Made by a program: the position numbers and the translations under genes
Assembly: GCA_002009475.1 (NCBI GenBank)
Contig: AYTS01000090.1
Span: 1-33,187 of the forward strand
Length of the DNA stretch: 33,187 bases
Reading direction: 5' to 3'
Origin: Candidatus Brocadia carolinensis
GTDB taxonomy: Bacteria; Planctomycetota; Brocadiia; Brocadiales; Brocadiaceae
In this document: positions 1-7,502 of the stretch, one piece after another
How the letters are laid out: each line of letters begins with the position of its first letter
How positions within the stretch are numbered: the stretch's first letter is position 1
The notes under the pieces: model-generated
The model's input: only the letters and a program-made list of their open reading frames with translations
Database searches by the model: none
What the model was told of the DNA's origin: nothing

Positions 1-41
1 GAGCTCATCATATCGCAACATTTCATTACTACAAACAGTAC

Positions 42-66
42 GCCCTTAACAGGGCTTCCTTTTTCA
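42..66 (+). terminator. possible weak rho-independent terminator
   Basis: A 5-bp GC-rich stem (GCCCT at 42-46, AGGGC at 51-55) with a TAAC loop is followed by a T-rich tract (TTCCTTTTT). It could end a transcript entering from the left of the window. The stem is short, so this is tentative. Confidence 0.35.
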
Positions 67-324
67 AGACACTACTTTGATATAAACTGTTTAGTTTTGT
101 CCGGCCAAAAATTGTCCAACTGTAAGCGTTTACGGGGGGACTATGGGGGGTGATTGAAATTCCTGAATATTTAATCGGGCCTTCGTCGCCTTATAAATAC
201 AAATTTTCCCGACTGGAGTCCACCCCCTTCATCCCCGCCAGTGGGGGACCGTTGTTTGTCTCCCGCCGGGGGGGAGATTAAGGGGGGCGGAAATTTTCGT
301 TTGAAATTTCTATACGTTTCGAAT

Positions 325-382
325 TAGGCCTTCGGCGACTTCCACCCCCCTGTTTCCCCCCGTAAACGGGGGGAGTAGGGCA
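325..382. repeat. GC-palindrome dispersed repeat (copy)
   Basis: The core hairpin is CCCCCCGT-AA-ACGGGGGG at 356-373. It is preceded by the family's usual lead-in (a GGCCTTCGG-like stretch, then CCCCCCTGTTT). Other copies lie at about 983-1045, 1052-1130, 1370-1445, 6448-6524 and 9305-9382, and a half copy at 125-165. The copies share the trailing GATTGAAATTCC-like sequence. Confidence 0.7.
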
Positions 383-451
383 TAAGCGCTAAGTTGTTTT
401 TGATATTTTTTACCTGGAGTTCAACATCGAATATCGAACAAGGAATAATGA

Positions 452-835
452 ATGTCGAAGGATAAGAGAATATTTGATCTTGAAGAACGCTTAGTAGATT
501 TTGCCGTAAGAATTATTCGTACAACGGAATCCTTGCCAAAAACAAGAACGGGAAATCACCTTGCCGGGCAACTTATTCGTTGCGGTACGTCACCCGCTCC
601 CAATTATGGTGAAGCTCAAAGTGCAGAATCTCGTTCTGACTTTATCCACAAGATGAAAGTCTGCCTTAAGGAGTTGCGTGAAACAAGGATATGGTTATTG
701 ATGATGGTACAAGCCAATCTCATAAGGCCAGCGTCAAAGCTTGAACCCCTGATTCTTGAGAATGATGAGCTTATTTCGATTTTTGTAACAAGCGTAAAAA
801 CTGCGAAACAAAGGGAGGATAAGAAAATTTCATAA
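452..835 (+). CDS. four helix bundle protein (23S rRNA-IVS type)
   Basis: The protein has 127 aa. It fits the four-helix-bundle family encoded by intervening sequences in bacterial 23S rRNA genes and also found as free-standing genes; the molecular role of these proteins is poorly defined. What shows this: the length, the N-terminal LEERLVDFA helix, the central A-x-NYGEAQ-A-S-R-DFIHK segment typical of the family, and the following KELRETR-W helix. The start at 452 is chosen because an earlier ATG at 448 runs into a stop after five codons and an AAGG lies about 8 nt upstream. The gene stands alone, and its start and stop abut the 19-bp inverted repeats at 428-446 and 842-860. No promoter was recognised. 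The family call is from motif memory. Confidence 0.85.
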   Translation: MSKDKRIFDLEERLVDFAVRIIRTTESLPKTRTGNHLAGQLIRCGTSPAPNYGEAQSAESRSDFIHKMKVCLKELRETRIWLLMMVQANLIRPASKLEPLILENDELISIFVTSVKTAKQREDKKIS

Positions 836-982
836 TTCTAAATTCCTTGTTCGATATTCGTTATTCATTACACGGTTAAATGAATCAATAATTTTAACTT
901 AGCGCTTATGGGGTGAAGGGGGTGGACTCTGGTCGGGAAAATTTGTATTTACCAGTAGTCGACGATCTAATTCAAGGTTAAG

Positions 983-1045
983 GTTAAGGAATTTCAATTA
1001 CCCCCCCTAATCCCCCCCGTAAACTGGGGGGGGAAACAGGGTGGA
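983..1045. repeat. GC-palindrome dispersed repeat (copy)
   Basis: The core is CCCCCCCGTAAACTGGGGGGGG (interrupted by one T) near 1013-1034. It is followed by AAACAGGG and preceded by GGAATTTCAATTA. The copy also forms the outer right arm of the inverted element around the four-helix-bundle gene. Confidence 0.65.
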
Positions 1046-1051
1046 AGAGTT

Positions 1052-1130
1052 ACCGGAGGCCTGATTCACTGTATAGGAATTTCAATCACCTCCATAGTCT
1101 CCCCGTTTACGGGGGGAAACAGGGGGGTTG
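1052..1130. repeat. GC-palindrome dispersed repeat (copy)
   Basis: The core CCCCGTTTACGGGG spans 1101-1114, followed by AAACAGGGGGG. The flanks GGCCTGATTCACTG and GGAATTTCAATCACC match the other copies. Confidence 0.65.
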
Positions 1131-1196
1131 TCAAATGCCTAACGAAAATGTTGAATTGTTAGGGAATTTCAATCTTTTTGCTTCTCCTCTCCTGGT

Positions 1197-1325
1197 ATGA
1201 CAAGCGTTCCCGCTTGTCATAATGATGTCAACCGGAGACGGTTGGCCTACCTTGTGGGCGAAAGAGGTGTGTAAATCGGCCAAAACACACTCGCGGCCCA
1301 TGTAGAGCGACCAGTCTGGTCGCCC
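1197..1325. repeat. cluster of small perfect hairpins
   Basis: Adjacent palindromes are ATGACAAGCG/CGCTTGTCAT (1197-1206 and 1211-1220), ACCG-GAGA-CGGT near 1230-1242, and GCGACCAG/CTGGTCGC near 1308-1324. No credible coding sequence fits here. This looks like a mosaic of short palindromic repeat debris in the spacer before the beta-helix gene. Confidence 0.5.
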
Positions 1326-1369
1326 TATCATGAGGAGAGATTATATCCGCTGCCGAAGGCCTGGTTAAA

Positions 1370-1445
1370 TGTTCAGGAATTTGAATTACCCCCCATAGTC
1401 CCCCCGTAAACGGGGGGAAACAGAGGGGGGATTTGCCGAAGACCT
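1370..1445. repeat. GC-palindrome dispersed repeat (copy)
   Basis: The core CCCCCGTAAACGGGGGG lies near 1401-1417, followed by AAACAGAGGGGGG. The preceding GGAATTTGAATTACC matches the other copies in this window. Confidence 0.65.
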
Positions 1446-1516
1446 GATTTAAAAAGGAGAGGAGGGGGTGAATATTTAGAAACTCATTCAGTAAATTATT
1501 TGCATGAAAGTTTGGC

Positions 1517-1581
1517 CTCGTAACGCCGCGGGCGTGAATGAGAGGCAAGTGCTCGTGAAATAGCACACCGGCTGTTACGAG
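1517..1581 (+). ncRNA. structured 5' leader candidate of the beta-helix gene
   Basis: An outer stem CTCGTAAC (1517-1524) pairs with GTTACGAG (1574-1581) and can extend by CCG/CGG with a bulge. An inner hairpin GTGCT (1549-1553) pairs with AGCAC (1562-1566), leaving a purine-rich junction. It ends 41 nt before the start of the gene at 1623. I do not recognise it as a known riboswitch class. It may be a leader element or another palindromic repeat. Confidence 0.35.
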
Positions 1582-1622
1582 ATAGGTAAAAATCTTACGG
1601 TATTTGAAAGGAGGAGATTCGA

Positions 1623-4600
1623 ATGAATGTATTGAAAAAAAGACCAACCATGTCTTTTTTGTTTAGCTTTCTTATTGTTGTCATATCGACGTTTTTCATT
1701 ACCTTATCCACCACGGGCATCACGTATGCGCTGAACCACAGCAACAATATTGCCAGCGATGAGACGTGGTATGCTGCTGATAATCCCCATATCGTTACAA
1801 CCGCTATACATGTGTATAGCAATGCAACCTTAACGATAGAAAAAGGGTGTGTGGTTAAGTTTGATGGCACGGCAGGGTTTTACATCGGTTATTACAGCGC
1901 GGCTGCTTTGAATGCGGTAGGGACAGAAGATGCACCTATAACCTTCACCTCAAATACAGCTTCCCCTGCGCCTGCTGACTGGCGGGGGATCGTATTTTTC
2001 AACAGCACGGTTGATGGTTCAACGATTCTGGACTATTGCACGGTGGAATACGGTGGATATGACGCTTACAATTCGAACATCAACTGCAACAACTCCTCGC
2101 CTACCATTCAAAATTGCACCATACGGCATTCTGATGGATATGGTATCAATTGTGATGATGTCTCAGCGCCGACGCTGACAAACAACACGATCAGCAATAA
2201 TGCCATTTTCCCCATTACCTTGCCCTGCGCCTTACTCGATAGCAATGTAACGGGCAATAGCGGGAGTGGGAACGGAACGGATGCCATTGAGGTGCGGGGC
2301 GGCGGTATTACGTCAAACCGTACCTGGATTCCCCAGCCTTTCTATTTTAATGTCACGGGTTCCATACACGTCTTTGGCGATGCAACCCTGACGATACCCC
2401 CGGGGTCTCTGGTGGAGTTTAATGTCGGGACTGGCCTTTACATCGGGTACTACAGCAGAGGTATTTTGAATGCAGTGGGAACAAACGTCAATCCCATTAC
2501 CTTTACCTCACATGCAGCAACCCCTGCGCCTGGTAACTGGGAAGGGATCGTGTTTTTCAATAGCACCGATGATGTTGCAACGATTATGGACTATTGCGTC
2601 GTGCAATACGGCGGGTATGGCGGTTACGATTCCAACATCAATTGTAATAATGCCTCGCCTACCATTCAAAATTGCACCATATGGCAGTCTGATGGATATG
2701 GGATCTATTGTGATAATGTCTCAGCGCCAACGCTGACAAACAACATCATAAGTAATAATGCCATTTTCCCCATCACCTTGCCCTGCGCCTTACTCGATAG
2801 CAATGTAACGGGTAATAGCGGGTTGGCGAACGGGACGGATGCCATTGAGGTACGGGGCGGCGGTATTACGTCAAACCGTACCTGGATTCCCCAGGGGTTC
2901 CGTTTTAATGTTACGGGTTCCATCCATGTCTATAGCGATGCAACCCTGACGATATCCCCGGGGTGTCTGGTGGAGTTTAATGTCGGGACGGGCCTTTACA
3001 TCGGGTACTACAGCAGAGGAATCTTGAATGCAGTGGGAACAAACGTCAATCCCATTACCTTTAGCTCACATGCAGCAGCCCCTGCGCCTGGTGACTGGGA
3101 AGGGATCGTGTTTTTCAATAGCACCGATGACGCCGCAACGATTATGGACCATTGCTTTGTGCACTACGGCGGATACGGCGGTTATGTTTCCAACATCAAT
3201 TGTAATAACTCCTCGCCTACCATTCAAAATTGCGACATACGGCATTCTGATGATTATGGAATCTATTGTGATAATTACTCAGCGCCGACGCTGACAAACA
3301 ACACGATAAGTAACAACGGCATTTACCCCATAACCGAGTTCTGCGACAGGCTGGACAGCAATGTAACAGGCAATACAGGGATCGGCAACGGAAGGGACGC
3401 CATTGAGGTGCGGGGTGGAAGTATGCAATCAAGCCATAGCTGGATTCCGCAAGACTTCTATTTTAACGTAACATCTACCGAAATCTTTGTATATAATAAC
3501 GCCACATTAACGATAGCACCAGGATGTCTGGTGAAGTTTGAACCGGGACTGGCGTTTTACATTGGCTATTACAGCGCGGCTGCCTTGCATGCCGTGGGAA
3601 CCAGCGGCAGTCCGATTACCTTTACCTCACATGCAGCAACCCCTGCGCCTGGTGACTGGCGAGGGATTGTTTTTTTTCAATAGTACCGATGATAGCGCAA
3701 CGATTATGGACTATTGCACGGTGGAATATGGTGGATTTGACAGTTACAATTCCAACATCAATTGCAACCAGGCCTCGCCTACCATTCAACGTTGTATCGT
3801 CAGGAATTCAGATGGCTATGGAATTTATACAACCGGAAACGCCTCACTGCCATTGATTTCTTGTTCCTCTTTAACGAACAATAATTATGGTGTCTTTTCA
3901 GAGGGCTTTTCAAGTCCAACCATAGTAGATTGCAGCATTACTGGCAATACGAGTTTCGGAGCTTACAATAACAGTTCCAGCATAATTAACGCGGAAAACA
4001 ACTGGTGGGGTAGCGCCGACGGCCCGGATGGCTTTGGGCCTGGTTCAGGCGATGCAGTCAGCGCTAATGTGGATTTTACCCCATGGGTAAGTTCATTTGA
4101 CAGTTGTTCCGAATCGATTATTTTAAGCCCGACATCTGCGACGAATAATGTCGGTACGACGCATACCGTAACAGCGACCGTGACAGATGAGTCGCTCGTT
4201 CCTGTTCCAAACATCAAGGTGTTTTTCTCCATTACCTCAGGCCCACACGCGGGAACAAATGGTAATGACACAACAGATGTAAATGGACAGGCAACGTTTG
4301 CCTATACGGGCACGACGGAAGGCACCGATGTAATCGAGGCGAGCTTTACTGATTTCCTCGGCAGAACCAGGACATCAAGTCCGGCCACAAAGACGTGGGA
4401 AATCCCGGTGGTACCAACACCAACGCCGTCACCAACACCGGAACCAACTCCGAGCCCGACACCAGAGCCGACTCCAAGTCCAACACCGGAGCCGACTCCA
4501 AGTCCAACACCGGAACCGACTCCGAGTCCAACGCCGGAGCCAACTCCAAGTCCAACTCCGGAGCCAACTCCGAGTCCAACACCAGAGCCGACACCAAGTC

Positions 4601-4971
4601 CGACACCGATACCGTCTCCAACAGAGCCGCCAACTGCCATTGAACTGGCTTACTTCCATGCCAAGGCGGGCAAAGGTGGCCGCGTCACTCTGACGTGGGA
4701 GACCGTTACGGAGGTTGACAATGCCGGCTTTAACCTTTACCGGTCAAAACGCAGGAACGGGCATTACACACTGGTTAATAATGCAACCATTCCTGCCCAG
4801 AGCGATGCCGTAACCGGAGCCAGCTACCGTTATGTAGACACACCGGGTAAAGGCACTTTCTACTATAAACTGGGGGATGTAGATTACTACGGGAAAATCA
4901 CCCTGCACGGCCCGGAGAAGGTGAAAGTAGTGTCTGATAATACCGCAATGAAGAGGCAGAAACGTAAATAA
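1623..4971 (+). CDS. secreted right-handed beta-helix surface protein, interrupted by a +1 frameshift
   Basis: After removing one T from the T8 run at 3670-3677, this reads as one 1115-aa protein. An N-terminal signal peptide (hydrophobic residues about 10-38, ending TYA) is followed by three and a half tandem copies of a 186-residue unit rich in parallel beta-helix turns ([18 protein letters not shown]). Then come an invasin-like Ig domain (about 830-925), a PTPEPTPS stalk (about 929-1002) and a C-terminal beta-sandwich-like domain containing [19 protein letters not shown]. It is probably exported and surface-attached, for adhesion or matrix; the ligand is unknown. The start is supported by GGAGGAG just upstream. 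As it stands, the frame ends at TAG 3681-3683, and the rest continues in the next frame. The frame assignment is firm, because the equivalent site in the other repeats reads V-F-F-N-S-T. Confidence 0.85.
1770..3790 (+). repeat. 558-bp tandem repeats inside the beta-helix gene
   Basis: The equivalent site GGGATYGT recurs at about 1989, 2547, 3105 and 3666, so the spacing is 558, 558 and 561 bp. The second and third units are nearly identical at the DNA level; the first and fourth are more diverged. The array should expand or contract by recombination and is hard to assemble from short reads. Confidence 0.85.
4411..4630 (+). repeat. 24-bp minisatellite encoding the PTPEPTPS stalk
   Basis: About nine units encode PTPEPTPS with silent changes at third codon positions. 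Such Pro-Thr-Ser linkers usually form extended, often modified spacers between a surface domain and its anchor. Copy number is likely variable. Confidence 0.85.
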
Positions 4972-5040
4972 GTTGTAAGTTGCAAGTTGTAAGTTGAAAG
5001 TTGCAAGTTGTAAGTTGCGAGTTGTAAGTTGAAAGTTGGT
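4970..5040 (+). repeat. heptamer-based simple repeat after the beta-helix gene
   Basis: Starting at the stop codon, about ten near-perfect units of AGTTGNA (alternating AGTTGTA, AGTTGCA, AGTTGAA) run head to tail. It has no coding potential and is likely slippage-generated. Confidence 0.8.
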
Positions 5041-5063
5041 ATGATAAAGAAGGAGAAGCGGTC

Positions 5064-5095
5064 AGCCATCAGCAGTCAGAGAGATGCTGATGGCT
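5064..5095. terminator. 11-bp perfect hairpin downstream of the beta-helix gene
   Basis: AGCCATCAGCA (5064-5074) pairs with TGCTGATGGCT (5085-5095) around a 10-nt loop. There is no T tract on either side, so this is not a classical rho-independent terminator. It may stabilise the 3' end of the upstream transcript or be a repeat relic. Confidence 0.4.
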
Positions 5096-5142
5096 AAAGC
5101 TTAGAGAGACATCAAAATTTTACCAAAGAAAGGATGCATATA

Positions 5143-5268
5143 ATGGAAGAGAAGAAATTGCCAGCATATGAAGCGCCGGCGGTGATTACCTACACCGACG
5201 AGGAGATATTTGAGAAACTCGGACCTGCACATACCGGGTATGTAAAGGGCGGAGACCGACCATTCTAA
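5143..5268 (+). CDS. 41-aa RiPP-precursor-like peptide
   Basis: The peptide begins MEEKKLPAYEAPAVITYTDE and continues EIFEKLGPAHTGY before a Gly/Arg-containing tail (GGDRPF). An AAAGGA lies 8 nt before the ATG. It has no Cys, no signal peptide and no membrane segment. The pattern Y-E-x-P-x-V-x-x-YTDEEI-x-x-LGPA resembles short leader-type peptides I remember from natural-product-like loci; that resemblance is from memory, not a search. A 10-bp hairpin (5291-5300 and 5308-5317) follows the stop, then a GEMM-like riboswitch. The radical SAM gene about 2 kb away on the other strand is a possible partner, by inference only. The tripeptide PAH is shared with the protein at 6599-7297. Confidence 0.6.
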   Translation: MEEKKLPAYEAPAVITYTDEEIFEKLGPAHTGYVKGGDRPF

Positions 5269-5290
5269 GAAGAATGCCTGGTGAGGGAGG

Positions 5291-5317
5291 TATCTGTGCG
5301 ATAGTGCCGCACAGATA
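5291..5317 (+). other. strong hairpin after the 41-aa peptide gene
   Basis: TATCTGTGCG (5291-5300) pairs perfectly with CGCACAGATA (5308-5317) around a 7-nt loop. It lies 22 nt after the peptide stop and 30-40 nt before the riboswitch core. There is no T tract. It could protect the peptide mRNA or attenuate read-through. Confidence 0.5.
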
Positions 5318-5348
5318 TCCCCTCATGGTTGCTACCCGGGCGGACGGA

Positions 5349-5441
5349 TTGCTACGATAAAGGCAAACTGCGGATGACCGCAGGACGCAAAGTAAAGGAT
5401 CTTATGCTTACAGGGACGTGAGACAAGACAGCCTTACATGC
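5349..5441 (+). ncRNA. GEMM-like (cyclic dinucleotide) riboswitch, copy 1
   Basis: The conserved boxes GGCAAAC (5362-5368) and GGACGCAAAG (5383-5392) flank a CTGCGG/CCGCAG hairpin and are followed by AAAGGATCTTA. This matches the 5' half of c-di-GMP-I/GEMM aptamers. The usual 3' part (GGNAGCC...GGTTACC) is not seen; instead there is a stem TCTT-CTTAC / GTGAG-AAGA. A terminator follows at once. The core AAGGC can pair with GCCTT, the 5' arm of that terminator, suggesting mutually exclusive folds. No gene follows for 1.1 kb on this strand. Confidence 0.6.
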
Positions 5442-5482
5442 CGAAAATGTTTCTCCATTTTTGACAGTAAGGCTTTTTTTGT
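5430..5482 (+). terminator. rho-independent terminator of riboswitch copy 1
   Basis: AGCCTTAC (5430-5437) pairs with GTAAGGCT (5467-5474), followed by a run of seven T. The same stem sequence recurs after the two other riboswitch copies in this window. Confidence 0.85.
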
Positions 5483-6002
5483 TTAAAGGGTATAGTGTCT
5501 TATAAAACCTATTTTGATATTTTCAGCAAAAAGATGTTTTATGAATAAGGGAAGTACTCACCTGGCGCGGCCTCTGGCCGCAACCAAATTCGAAATACGA
5601 ATATCGAAATACGAAACAGTTTCCGAATGGCAAAAAACTCAATGCTCAAAACTTTGCGTAAACCTCATCTGGACAGTTTTTTGAAAAACAGCCCCGCAGG
5701 GTGAGATGTTTATAGAAAATGCGATGTACAAAGTCTTAGCTCCATAGGAGCGTCATGTGAAACACAGAAACAACATGCCGCTCCGATGGAGCTTGATTAT
5801 GGCATAATGGTTTGTCTATAAATATATCGCTCCTAACGGAGCTTTTCCCGATACTTTTTCATAAAATGAAACGGTTACCGTTCGGTAAGTTCTGGGTTCG
5901 GGGTTAACCGCCGAACGGTAGCATGGGGAATCCCGGCATCTTTTTAATCGAGAAAACCTCATGATTCAAAATTCCTTATTCGATATTCGTCATTCAATTA
6001 TT
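5483..6002. repeat. gene-free spacer with several palindromic repeats
   Basis: No credible gene. Three mini-hairpins of the type GCTCC-N3-GGAGC lie at 5738-5752, 5779-5793 and 5828-5843 (the last with a 4-nt loop). A 10-bp inverted repeat TACCGTTCGG / CCGAACGGTA is at 5876-5885 and 5911-5920. A sequence at 5971-5989 differs by one base from the 19-bp terminal repeat of the four-helix-bundle element (842-860), and a related CGAATATCGAA lies at 5598-5608, so this may be the scar of a lost copy. Confidence 0.6.
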
Positions 6003-6250
6003 TATCGTATTACCGTGTAAAAACTTCTTTTTTTGTAAGTTTTTTCATAAACCTATTTATCCCTTATCAGGAGGTACAGTTTATAAGAGAAAGATTGCTT
6101 CGCGGAGTTTACCCTGAGCAGCGCGAATGTGCTCGCAATGACAACGCAGCAATGTCATCAAATGCATAGCCTATGTCATTGCGAGGGTCTTTTCCGAAGC
6201 AATCTCCCGCTTTCACAACGGAGAATTGGGTGCGGCTTTGCTGCGCCAGG
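6003..6250 (-). repeat. ~250-bp dispersed palindromic repeat, copy A
   Basis: It is the reverse-orientation relative of copies at 14181-14450 and 18096-18344. Shared segments in order (reverse complement) are GAAAGCGGGAGATTGCTTCG, the CGCAATGACA/TGTCATTGCG inverted pair, CACATTCGCGCTGCTCAG, ACCTCCTGATAAGGGATAAA and GTTTTTACACGGTAATA. The internal inverted segments give a long hairpin. It has no coding capacity and resembles a MITE-like or REP-type element; no transposase is present. Confidence 0.8.
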
Positions 6251-6321
6251 TATACACCCCTTAATCTCCTCTTTCTGGAGGGGAAAATATCTGTTTGAAA
6301 TTCCTAAACCTTAACATATAT

Positions 6322-6404
6322 GGGTGGATTAAGGCATTGTTTTTAACGCCGTATCCACCCTTAATGTTGTTTGATATGGCGGATTCGCTTCGCTTAATCC
6401 ACCC
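6322..6404. repeat. 12-bp inverted repeat with A/T-rich centre
   Basis: GGGTGGATTAAG (6322-6333) and CTTAATCCACCC (6393-6404) are exact inverted copies, with a partial third ATCCACCC at 6353-6360. It is of the short palindromic-repeat type, with no gene inside. Confidence 0.65.
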
Positions 6405-6447
6405 TACCGAAAAATCGCATTAATAAGATGAAATTTCCTATACCAGT

Positions 6448-6524
6448 TAATTAAGCCTTCAGTGACTTTCCCCCCTGTTTCCCCCCGTAAACGGGGGGAT
6501 TATAGAGGGTGATCGAAATTCCTT
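6448..6524. repeat. GC-palindrome dispersed repeat (copy)
   Basis: The core CCCCCCGT-AA-ACGGGGGG spans 6481-6498. It is preceded by GCCTTCAGTGACTTTCCCCCC and followed by ATTATAGAGGGTGATCGAAA. It lies just downstream of the minus-strand gene ending at 6599 and could act as its 3' hairpin. Confidence 0.7.
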
Positions 6525-6598
6525 GACGTTAAATTAGATTGTTTCGGTACGTGGAATAGCTTCAGGCTGAATCCGGCACAGTACGATATGAACCTGTC

Positions 6599-7297
6599 TT
6601 AACGGATTCCCTCAGTACCTTCGGAAATACCTTTCTCTATGCGGTGAAAATGGGCCGGTTCCATCACTTCGGGCCGCACCCGTTTCCGGAGGGCATCACG
6701 GACAAAGGCCACCCGATCAACCAGGCGCAACTCCGGATAGACCCGGTCGATCGCCTCAATCAACACCAGCTCCTCAACGGCAATGGCTATTCCCGGATCG
6801 AACCAGTGTGCCGGTTCCTGCCATTCCCACCCCCTTTTCAACGCCTTACTACTGATTCCAGACACTGCACTGGTTCGAATATCCCTTTCCTTGAAGAAAT
6901 GTGCAGGCTCCATCCAGTCCGTTCGCAGCTTCAGGTGGAGTGCATCGAACCAGATCAAGTACAGATTATACTTCCCGGCAGCAACCTTCCAGGGATCCGG
7001 ATGCGGTCCGAATACTTTGGACAGCTCTTTATCAAAAAGCGTATCTCTAAGATGTTCTGCCCCCATGGAAATACTCTTGAGTTCACCCTCATCGCCCACC
7101 TCTAATACGACTGGCACGGTGGTAGTTACCACAAACCCTATCTGCCGTGATATCCTGTCGAATGCAGTATCTATCTCGCTCTGATATTTCTCCCGGATTC
7201 TGGCATATATGGTGATCAGGTCATCATACAGCCTGACAACTGCCGGATGCGCCGGCTCCACCCAATCACGTATACGAGCAAAAACTTTTTCTTCCAT
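6599..7297 (-). CDS. protein with four E-P-A-H motifs, putative radical SAM substrate or partner
   Basis: I do not recognise the family. The 232-aa soluble protein has no signal peptide or membrane segment. The motif E-P-A-H occurs four times: residues 14-17 (DWVEPAHP), 130-133 (DWMEPAHF), 161-164 (EWQEPAHW) and 213-216 (EVMEPAHF). Three have an aromatic residue directly after and three have Trp two residues before. A GPHPDPW segment (97-103) and a Trp/Tyr-rich stretch (110-117) lie between. The start is fixed by AAGGAGGTG upstream of ATG 7297. It is the last gene of a minus-strand cluster, 205 bp after the B12-binding radical SAM enzyme, which suggests the motifs could be modified or metal-binding sites. 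This functional link is inference. Confidence 0.85.
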   Translation of the reverse strand: MEEKVFARIRDWVEPAHPAVVRLYDDLITIYARIREKYQSEIDTAFDRISRQIGFVVTTTVPVVLEVGDEGELKSISMGAEHLRDTLFDKELSKVFGPHPDPWKVAAGKYNLYLIWFDALHLKLRTDWMEPAHFFKERDIRTSAVSGISSKALKRGWEWQEPAHWFDPGIAIAVEELVLIEAIDRVYPELRLVDRVAFVRDALRKRVRPEVMEPAHFHRIEKGISEGTEGIR

Positions 7298-7379
7298 AGT
7301 ACACCTCCTTATGATTGTGTAAGATAAGAGGAGAACGAGCGTTCTCCTTCCACGGGCTTATAACTAAATCCTGGTCTCT

Positions 7380-7445
7380 GACTGAACTATGGTAGCCGCA
7401 CCCTTTATGGGTGCGCTGATGCTGGCGTAAAGCCTGCGGTCACCA
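7380..7445. repeat. short palindromic repeat between the radical SAM and EPAH genes
   Basis: A hairpin GCCGCACCC-TTTAT-GGGTGCGCT-type stem (about 7393-7411) is followed by the imperfect pair GCGTAAAGCCTGCGG. These resemble common interspersed palindromic units. A perfect AAAGGAGG right at the end of the radical SAM gene (minus strand) has no convincing ORF after it. Confidence 0.45.
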
Positions 7446-7502
7446 AAAAACCTGATGCCATTACCATTGTTTAATGGTTGCACGTTAACACCGGGAAAGT
7501 GT

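Larger units (their letters stand above)
125..1027. repeat. nested inverted-repeat element enclosing a four-helix-bundle gene
   Basis: Read inward from both sides, the flanks are reverse complements. A 19-bp exact pair is at 428-446 and 842-860. A 15-bp exact pair is at 381-395 and 896-910. Longer imperfect arms match 125-236 with 911-1027, including the shared stretch around AAATTTTCCCGAC. The left arm carries an extra ~140 bp (237-380) with its own GC hairpins. A transcript would fold into a long interrupted stem with the coding region in the loop. This is the architecture known for 23S rRNA intervening sequences, but no rRNA flanks it here. Mobility is an inference. Confidence 0.7.

Noticed and set aside
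1514..1582. Structured leader considered as a tRNA or group II intron domain
   Set aside because: No cloverleaf, anticodon arm or domain V consensus could be found.
1131..1647. Two overlapping minus-strand frames of 66 and 139 codons
   Set aside because: They cover hairpin repeats and the leader of the beta-helix gene, with no ribosome-binding site or protein-like pattern.
4302..4640. Gly/Val-repeat frame on the minus strand over the PTPEPTPS minisatellite
   Set aside because: It is a simple mirror of the repetitive stalk-coding DNA.
4970..5040. Heptamer array considered as a CRISPR or iteron array
   Set aside because: The units are contiguous, imperfect 7-mers without spacers, and there are no cas or replication genes nearby.
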